Shown: positions 20,822 to 25,798 of the stretch, one piece after another
How the letters are laid out: every line of letters begins with the position of its first letter
Numbering within the stretch: position 1 is the first letter of the stretch
NCBI GenBank assembly: GCA_964371725.1
Contig: CAYJNQ010000023.1
Location: 1-25,798, forward strand
Direction of reading: 5' to 3'
DNA: 25,798 nt
Source of the DNA: JAAYCI01 sp964371725
Lineage (GTDB): Bacteria > Bacillota > Clostridia > Oscillospirales > Ruminococcaceae
Position numbers and translations under genes: made by a program
The notes under the pieces: generated by a model
The model's database searches: none
The model's input: only the letters and a program-made list of their open reading frames with translations
Told to the model about the DNA's origin: nothing

Positions 20822-22345
20822 TTAGAAATTCATGCTTCTAATGTATCGGTTCATGAAAAATTGATTTGTGGAAAGCTCCGTGTAGTCTGCGTTTTGTGCC
20901 ATGCTGTCGAAAGCTTCAAGCGGCACCGCACCCAAAAGTGCCATGGCCGCCCCTTTGGCCGCCGTGTTGCCAAGGGCCGCGATTTTTTCATCCCCCACGG
21001 GTGGCAGCATGCCCACACACTGCGCCGAATGGCCGTCGATGAAACTGCCAAAACCGCCGCCGAGCAGGATTTCATCAAGGTCCTCATACGAGAGACCCGC
21101 CTCGTGCAAAAGTGTGTCGATGCCACCGCGGATGGCGCCTTTTGCAAGTTGAAACTCCCGAATGTCCTTTTGTGTGAGGCCGAAATCGGTGTTTTCAAAG
21201 GGCAGCACTTTGTTCCATTTTTTGGCAAGCAGCCCTTTTTTGTCTATCTCTTGCAAAGTGAGCCCTGCGGCCACGGCGTCCACAAGCCCGGAGCCACATA
21301 GCCCCACGGCAGGTTTGTTTTCGATGGTTTCATACGCAATGGCACCGTTTTCCGCCCACACTTTGGAAATGGCACCGGCCACGGCCCCCATGCCACAGCT
21401 GATGCCGGCCCCTTCGAAGGCAGGCCCTGCCGCCGTGGAGCAACATCGAATGCCATCTTTTGTTTTCAGGGCAATTTCGCCGTTGGTGCCGATGTCGGCA
21501 AACAGCACATTCCCTTTGCGGTTTTCAAAATCGCACGCGAGCATGCCGCACACGATGTCGGCCCCGATGTAGGCGGAAATACAGCGTGGTGCGTAGGTTT
21601 GCACATGGGTAAAACCGGGGATGTCAGCTGTTTGCCACGCGCCGAAATGGCTTTGCGGTGTGAACGGATAAAAGGCGAGGGAACGCGGCTCCAGCCCGAA
21701 CAGCAGGTGCAACATCGTGGTGTTGCCCGTGATAACGGCAGTGGAAAGCGCCTTTTCCTGCACGCCTGCCTTTTGGCAAAGGGCCGAGAACATTTCGCTC
21801 AACTGCCCTGTGACGGTTTCGTGCAAAGGGGCCAGGCCGTGCTCGTTGGCATGGGCGATGCGTGCCATCACATCGCCGCCAAAGGCTTGCTGGCGGTTGT
21901 ATTCGCCCAAAATGGCCATGGGTTCTTTGGAAGCAGAATTGTAAAGATAGGCCGCGATTGTGGTGGTGCCGATGTCCACGGCCACACCATAGCTTTCCCC
22001 TTCAAAGAGGGGAGACGTACCACTTGGGTGTGCCGTGTCCTCCGTGGCAAAACCGGTCACGGTTTTTTGCTCGGGGTCAAACTCCGAAATCAGGGTGCAA
22101 TCGCCCTGCACCGTGGCAAAACAGGCGAGGCGCAGGGCCTTGTCTGCCAGAAATGTGCTTTCGCTCTCGCCTTTGGGAGACACCGCCCCCTCCACACGTA
22201 CCACGCATTTTGCGCAGGTGTGGTTGCCGCCACAGGGGGCGGAAAAAGCGCCGCTTGTGCGGCGCATCACCGAAAGCAGGGTTTCGCCCGTCTCGGCCGT
22301 TGTTTCAAATGTTCCGTTTGAAAAATGCAGGGTAATGTGCGGCAT
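20822..22345 (-). CDS. RACo-like 2Fe-2S/ASKHA corrinoid-activating protein
   Basis: The 507-residue protein starts with a plant-type 2Fe-2S ferredoxin domain (1-90) whose ligands fit Cys38-X5-Cys44-X2-Cys47-X27-Cys75 (APCGGNHTCAKC; LACFATV). The rest is an ASKHA ATPase domain of the RACo/DUF4445 type, with phosphate-loop-like VAVDIGTTTIAAYLY (121-135) and LFADIGTNGEIAL. RACo proteins use ATP to drive electron transfer that returns inactive Co(II) corrinoid proteins to Co(I). This copy is shorter than typical RACo of over 600 residues, so part of the linker region is missing. ATG 22345 has GGAGG seven bases upstream. The CobW gene lies 54 bases upstream and DUF1638 11 bases downstream. Its partner could be a corrinoid protein or another metalloenzyme. 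Confidence 0.86.
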   Translation of the reverse strand: MPHITLHFSNGTFETTAETGETLLSVMRRTSGAFSAPCGGNHTCAKCVVRVEGAVSPKGESESTFLADKALRLACFATVQGDCTLISEFDPEQKTVTGFATEDTAHPSGTSPLFEGESYGVAVDIGTTTIAAYLYNSASKEPMAILGEYNRQQAFGGDVMARIAHANEHGLAPLHETVTGQLSEMFSALCQKAGVQEKALSTAVITGNTTMLHLLFGLEPRSLAFYPFTPQSHFGAWQTADIPGFTHVQTYAPRCISAYIGADIVCGMLACDFENRKGNVLFADIGTNGEIALKTKDGIRCCSTAAGPAFEGAGISCGMGAVAGAISKVWAENGAIAYETIENKPAVGLCGSGLVDAVAAGLTLQEIDKKGLLAKKWNKVLPFENTDFGLTQKDIREFQLAKGAIRGGIDTLLHEAGLSYEDLDEILLGGGFGSFIDGHSAQCVGMLPPVGDEKIAALGNTAAKGAAMALLGAVPLEAFDSMAQNADYTELSTNQFFMNRYIRSMNF

Positions 22346-22399
22346 GCGGTTTCCTCCGTGCTTGTTTTTGCTTAAAACCCTTCGATGGATTGGTACAAT

Positions 22400-23356
22400 T
22401 TAGGTTTCTTCTATTTTAGCACAAGTTTTGCAATGTGCATCCCAGGCTTTTTGCAAAATGGGCACCAAATCGATATACTCGCGAGAAATTACCACAAGAT
22501 AGCTTTTTTCCATCGTAGAAACACCTTTTTGCTCAGGGGAAACGGCCTGAATGCCGAGCTGTTTGTCAACGCCCTCCACCTGCAAAAAGCCGTTTTCACT
22601 TTGCACAAAGCCTTTCACGCGGAAAGTGTGGTGTGCAATTTCACTGTAAAATGGCTCCAGTTCCGCTTTGGTGCACAAACCCTCCGGCTCGATTAAGAAC
22701 GTGGCAAGCCGCGTGGACGGTTTGTTCATGCTCTCGCCCTCATGGCCAAGGTTCGTGAGGTGGCTTTCTAAAAATTCGGGCGGGAACTGGGCGTAAGTGG
22801 TGTTGTACAAAAAGGCAGACGGGTTCAATTCCTTTATGGCATCGTGAATTTCTTCGAGGGTTTCGGTGTCTACCAAATCGGTTTTGTTCACCAAAATGAG
22901 GTCGGCCGAGGTGATTTGATTTTGCAAGGGCAGCAGCATGTCGAGGTAATCCAGCACCGTGGCGCTGTCCACCATGCAAAGGCAGCCGCGATAGTCGTAA
23001 GGCCGTTCCAAATACGGGGCCAGGCCGTTTAGCAGCGTGTTCATGCTCGAGGGGTCGGCCATGCCGGAGCACTCTATAAGCAGGGTGTCGATGGGTTTTT
23101 GTACATATTCTTTGAGCGTTTCCACAAAATCTTTTTTGAGGCAGGCACAAAACACAGAGCCGTTGTTGATTTCAATGAGCTGGATTCCGTCGGTGTCGAG
23201 CACGGCACCATCCATGCCGATGCTGCCGAATTCATTCACCAAAACACCGAGGGTTTCGTGCTCAAACAGGGGAATCAGACGTTTCATCAACGTGGTTTTG
23301 CCCGAGCCTAAAAAGCCGCTGACGAGATAGAGCTTTACAGGGGATAGCTTTTTCAT
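22400..23356 (-). CDS. CobW/COG0523 family GTPase (metal chaperone)
   Basis: The 318-residue G3E GTPase has Walker A GFLGSGKTT (14-22), a Walker B/switch region with ECSGMADPS (95-103) and NKTD (157-160). The metal motif, CXCC in relatives, reads CACL (70-73) in GSVFCACLKKDF, a variant that keeps two of three cysteines. The C-terminal part ends HCKTCAKIEET, adding two cysteines. COG0523 proteins deliver zinc, cobalt or other metals to target enzymes using GTP. GGAGG lies nine bases before ATG 23356. Located between ssnA and the RACo-like gene, it might load metal into the aminohydrolases or serve cobalt/corrinoid chemistry; the context does not decide. Confidence 0.88.
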   Translation of the reverse strand: MKKLSPVKLYLVSGFLGSGKTTLMKRLIPLFEHETLGVLVNEFGSIGMDGAVLDTDGIQLIEINNGSVFCACLKKDFVETLKEYVQKPIDTLLIECSGMADPSSMNTLLNGLAPYLERPYDYRGCLCMVDSATVLDYLDMLLPLQNQITSADLILVNKTDLVDTETLEEIHDAIKELNPSAFLYNTTYAQFPPEFLESHLTNLGHEGESMNKPSTRLATFLIEPEGLCTKAELEPFYSEIAHHTFRVKGFVQSENGFLQVEGVDKQLGIQAVSPEQKGVSTMEKSYLVVISREYIDLVPILQKAWDAHCKTCAKIEET

Positions 23357-23403
23357 TTTGTATGTCCTCCGCAGGGGGTGAGTATGTGGGTGGTGTCGAC
23401 AAC

Positions 23404-24708
23404 TTATGTGCGCAACATTCTTTCAAAAGCACGCTGTGCCGATTTGCGCGAATTTGCCGTAATGCTCTTTTCATCAAAGCAAACTTCATAAGCTTGCATT
23501 TTTTCTTCGCCGGCACACCAAACACTATGCGGGCGATATTGCTGGAACAAGCCATCCACCACATGCCCCCACACGTTGTTTTCGTCTATCGGGGTGGGCG
23601 CCTCATAGCCGGAAAGGGCAAAATCGGCCACATTTCCTGTTTCAAAACGGCCTATCGGTGTTTTAAAAGCATCGCTGGCAAAACGATACGATTCGCGCAC
23701 ACAATCCAAAAGCATGCCATAGCTAAACCACCAGGGGTTTTGCGTGCGCAGGTGCATGGCAAACATGGTGTTGCGAATGTCAATGGCAATGTTGCTGCCA
23801 AGGCTGTCGTTGCCAAGCATCGCGGGCACTTCATAACGCTTAAACTGGCGATAGTCCGGTATGCCGTTGCCGGTGTTGAGGTTTGAGGTCACGTTCAGAG
23901 CTGCAGTGGCACCACAGCGCCGCACCAAATCGGCCTCCGCGGCATCAATGTTCACGCAATGCGCAAAAATGCTGTTCGGTTTTACAATGTCATGCTCTAC
24001 AAGGCGGTGCACAATCCGTTTTCCATAACGCGCCATGCACTCCTCTTCATCTTCTAAGCTTTCTCCCACATGGGCATGAAGCGGGGTGTTCCCAATGGCC
24101 TCGCGAATTTGTGCCAAGGTGCGCTCGCTTACGGTTAAAGAAGCATGAATGCCAAAAAAAGCCGTGTGCATCTCACTGCTGCCCTTTGCGGCGAAATCTG
24201 CATTTTCGCGAATGCAAGCATCCACATCAAAACGGTCGCTTGTTTCAAAGCAAAAAGCGCCCCGCAAGCCACACTCGTCCACCCAGGCTTTTTTAAGCGC
24301 ATCCAAAGTGCCCAGAATCTCTGTGCCGCTGGCATGATGATCAAAAATGGTGGTAACCCCACAGCGGATGTGGTCCATTGCAAGGGATTTTGCACTGTGA
24401 TAACTGCTTTCAATATCAAGCGCACCGTCCACTTTCCAATATAGCTGTTCCAGTTGTTCTCTGAAATTGGTGGAGTGGATTTGTGGCAAACATACCCCGC
24501 GCATAAATGCCCCATACAAGTGGGCATGGCCAATGATGAGCCCGGGCAACAAAAATCCGCCCTTCGCGTCGATGACTTCGCCGTCCTGTTCACCGGGGCG
24601 ATAGTCTGCCATCGCGCCCACATCGCAGATTTTATCTTCAAAGCGAAGATAGCCGTTTGGAATATAGGTATAAAAATCATAGAGCCTTGCGTTGATGATG
24701 GTTTTCAT
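23404..24708 (-). CDS. ssnA: SsnA-type aminohydrolase
   Basis: The 434-residue amidohydrolase has the metal ligands His61/His63 (HAH), His213 with Glu216 (HAHVGES), His250 (FAHCVNI) and Asp301 (LGNDSLGSN). The segments TIFDHHASGTE and CFETSDRFDVDA match SsnA of the E. coli ygeW-ygeY-hyuA-ssnA region rather than guanine deaminases or the gene at 3434-4837. SsnA belongs to the anaerobic purine/urate breakdown and selenium-dependent hydroxylase gene set; its exact substrate is not settled. GGGAGG lies seven bases before ATG 24708. A terminator hairpin separates it from ygeY upstream, while CobW follows 47 bases downstream. The HAH in place of the SsnA HNH is the only visible active-site variation. 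Confidence 0.87.
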   Translation of the reverse strand: MKTIINARLYDFYTYIPNGYLRFEDKICDVGAMADYRPGEQDGEVIDAKGGFLLPGLIIGHAHLYGAFMRGVCLPQIHSTNFREQLEQLYWKVDGALDIESSYHSAKSLAMDHIRCGVTTIFDHHASGTEILGTLDALKKAWVDECGLRGAFCFETSDRFDVDACIRENADFAAKGSSEMHTAFFGIHASLTVSERTLAQIREAIGNTPLHAHVGESLEDEEECMARYGKRIVHRLVEHDIVKPNSIFAHCVNIDAAEADLVRRCGATAALNVTSNLNTGNGIPDYRQFKRYEVPAMLGNDSLGSNIAIDIRNTMFAMHLRTQNPWWFSYGMLLDCVRESYRFASDAFKTPIGRFETGNVADFALSGYEAPTPIDENNVWGHVVDGLFQQYRPHSVWCAGEEKMQAYEVCFDEKSITANSRKSAQRAFERMLRT

Positions 24709-24732
24709 GCGTGTTCCTCCCGATGATGTGAT

Positions 24733-24768
24733 AGAGAAAACAGGGGCAGATAAAATCTGCCCCTGTTT
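24733..24768 (-). terminator. Intercistronic terminator between ygeY and ssnA
   Basis: AAACAGGGGCAGAT-type stem: 24738-24750 pair with 24756-24768 (13 bp) around a five-base loop; on the - strand TTTTCTCT follows. It begins eight bases after the ygeY stop codon. With only about 25 bases left before the ssnA ATG, there is hardly room for a new promoter, so it may lower rather than abolish downstream expression, or protect the ygeY 3' end. Confidence 0.8.
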
Positions 24769-24776
24769 AGTTTAAA

Positions 24777-25798
24777 TTATTTTAACAGATAAGGCAAGGC
24801 TGCATACAAGGCAGAGCAGGTAACCAAGTCGGAAACACGAGTGGTTTCGTTTGGTTTGTGGCAAGCGGCCACATCGCCGGGGCCAATGATGATGGAGGGG
24901 ATGTGGTGTTTGCCGGCAAAGGCCACAGCGTTTGTGGAGTAGCGGCAGGGGCCCGGCTCGGGGCGTTTGCCGTAAATGGTCTCAAAGGCATCCTGCATAC
25001 CGGTTACCAGCGGATGGTCTTTCGGGGTTTTCCAGGTGGGGAAGTAAAGCTCTTGGGTAAAGTCGCTTTTCTTGTATCCCGTGGGTGTTGGGTAAGAAGG
25101 CATGTGCACTTTGTAGGGGGCCTCGCCCAGGGCTTTGGTTACATATTCTGTTACCTGGCCAATGGCAATTTCCTCTGTTTCGCCCCATGTGAGACGACGG
25201 TCAAGGTAGAGGGAGGCTTTGTCGGGCACAGCGCACTGCGAGGGGCCATAGGCGTTGATTTTGCTGACGGTGACGGAACCTTTGCCAAGGAAGCCGTCTT
25301 CGTCCGGCTGCAAATCGGCTTCGAGTTGCTCGATGGCAAGGGCGGCGCGGGCGGCTTTGTAGCCGGCAGAAACGCCGTTTTCGGGCATGGAACCATGCGA
25401 AGAAATGCCGCGCAGCAAAATTTCAATTTCCATGCGTCCGCGTTGGCCGCTGTACAAATCGCAAGCGGAAGGCTCGGAAGAAACAATGAAGTCGGGTTTC
25501 AGGCCCTCTTTCTCGATGAGGTACAGCCAGCACAGGCCGTCACAATCTTCTTCCATAACGGTGAAGGTGTAGTAAATGCTGAATTCGCCGTCGTAGCCAA
25601 GTTCTTTAAGGATACGGCCCGAGGCAATCATGGAAGCCGCACCACCAAGCTGGTCAGAGGTGCCAAGTCCATACACGATGTTGCCGTCTACGTCGCCGCA
25701 ATGGGGGTCTTTCGACCACTGTGACAAATCACCAATTTCCACGGTGTCTATGTGGGCATCATAGGCCAGTTTTTTCGGGCCATTGCCCACGCGGCCAA
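24777..25798 (-). CDS. ygeY: YgeY-type M20 hydrolase, N-terminus cut by window edge
   Basis: About 340 residues of an M20-family metallohydrolase; the open frame runs off the right edge, so the first roughly 60-100 residues are outside. Metal-site motifs are DAHIDTV, GLGTSDQLGG, MEEDCDGLCW (the catalytic Glu pair) and a C-terminal ACHKPNETTRVSDL histidine. The EEDCDGLCW form and overall pattern match YgeY, called putative selenium metabolism hydrolase, rather than ordinary aminoacylases or dipeptidases. YgeY is part of the gene set for anaerobic purine/urate breakdown, where it is thought to cleave an amide of a ring-opened intermediate. A GTG near 25790 is not a real start, because coding similarity continues upstream. 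Confidence 0.87.
   Translation of the reverse strand, partial: GRVGNGPKKLAYDAHIDTVEIGDLSQWSKDPHCGDVDGNIVYGLGTSDQLGGAASMIASGRILKELGYDGEFSIYYTFTVMEEDCDGLCWLYLIEKEGLKPDFIVSSEPSACDLYSGQRGRMEIEILLRGISSHGSMPENGVSAGYKAARAALAIEQLEADLQPDEDGFLGKGSVTVSKINAYGPSQCAVPDKASLYLDRRLTWGETEEIAIGQVTEYVTKALGEAPYKVHMPSYPTPTGYKKSDFTQELYFPTWKTPKDHPLVTGMQDAFETIYGKRPEPGPCRYSTNAVAFAGKHHIPSIIIGPGDVAACHKPNETTRVSDLVTCSALYAALPYLLK

Noticed and set aside
24858..25724. 288-codon open frame on the + strand opposite ygeY
   Set aside because: It is antisense to a well-matched M20 hydrolase and has no start signal or family resemblance.
1..25798. CRISPR arrays, tRNA or rRNA genes, insertion sequences
   Set aside because: No regularly spaced repeats, cloverleaf-like segments or transposase/integrase motifs were seen on reading both strands.

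Overview
The window looks like a chromosomal segment of an anaerobic Firmicute, most likely class Clostridia. The reasons are the strong AGGAGG-type ribosome binding sites, hairpin-plus-T-run terminators, medium GC content (judged by eye) and the gene families present: a RACo-like corrinoid activator, SsnA/YgeY hydrolases, DUF2325/DUF3793 proteins, a DUF6110-like/P-type ATPase pair and an InlB/MBG surface protein. I saw no tRNA, rRNA, CRISPR array, transposase or integrase. Genes up to about 4.8 kb are on the + strand; everything after that is on the - strand.

Left part (1-4.8 kb): the tail of a ywbE-like gene, an IclR-family regulator, then an NCS2 nucleobase permease and a COG0402 aminohydrolase of the 8-oxoguanine deaminase type. 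Permease and deaminase probably form a purine uptake and deamination operon, with the IclR protein as candidate regulator. A near-consensus promoter lies about 230 bp upstream of the permease, so its mRNA would carry a long, unexplained leader.

Middle part (5.3-20 kb): an 898-residue secreted, membrane-anchored repeat protein with a response-regulator-like direct repeat at its promoter; an NSS amino-acid symporter; a DUF1697 protein; and a chain reading DUF6110-like protein, metal P1B-type ATPase, a 26-residue membrane peptide (found by eye, too short for routine gene calling), MntP manganese exporter, GNAT-SnoaL fusion and DUF1905 protein. Next come a short AraC protein, a DUF2325-DUF3793-flavodoxin operon behind two GTTAGC-N4-GCTAAC operators, an orphan NMT1/SsuA-type lipoprotein, and an ArsR/CzrA-like sensor with an SO_0444-type metal permease. 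This middle part is dominated by metal homeostasis (Mn, Zn/Cu, probably Fe).

Right part (20.1-25.8 kb): a - strand array in the order ygeY (cut by the right edge), ssnA, CobW/COG0523 GTPase, RACo-like 2Fe-2S/ASKHA protein, DUF1638. YgeY and SsnA belong to the anaerobic purine/urate breakdown gene set; RACo and DUF1638 usually accompany corrinoid methyltransferases, and CobW proteins deliver metals. This mixed array is the best candidate for an undescribed system here, and the two ends of the window may serve the same purine catabolism. The missing partners would lie beyond the right edge.
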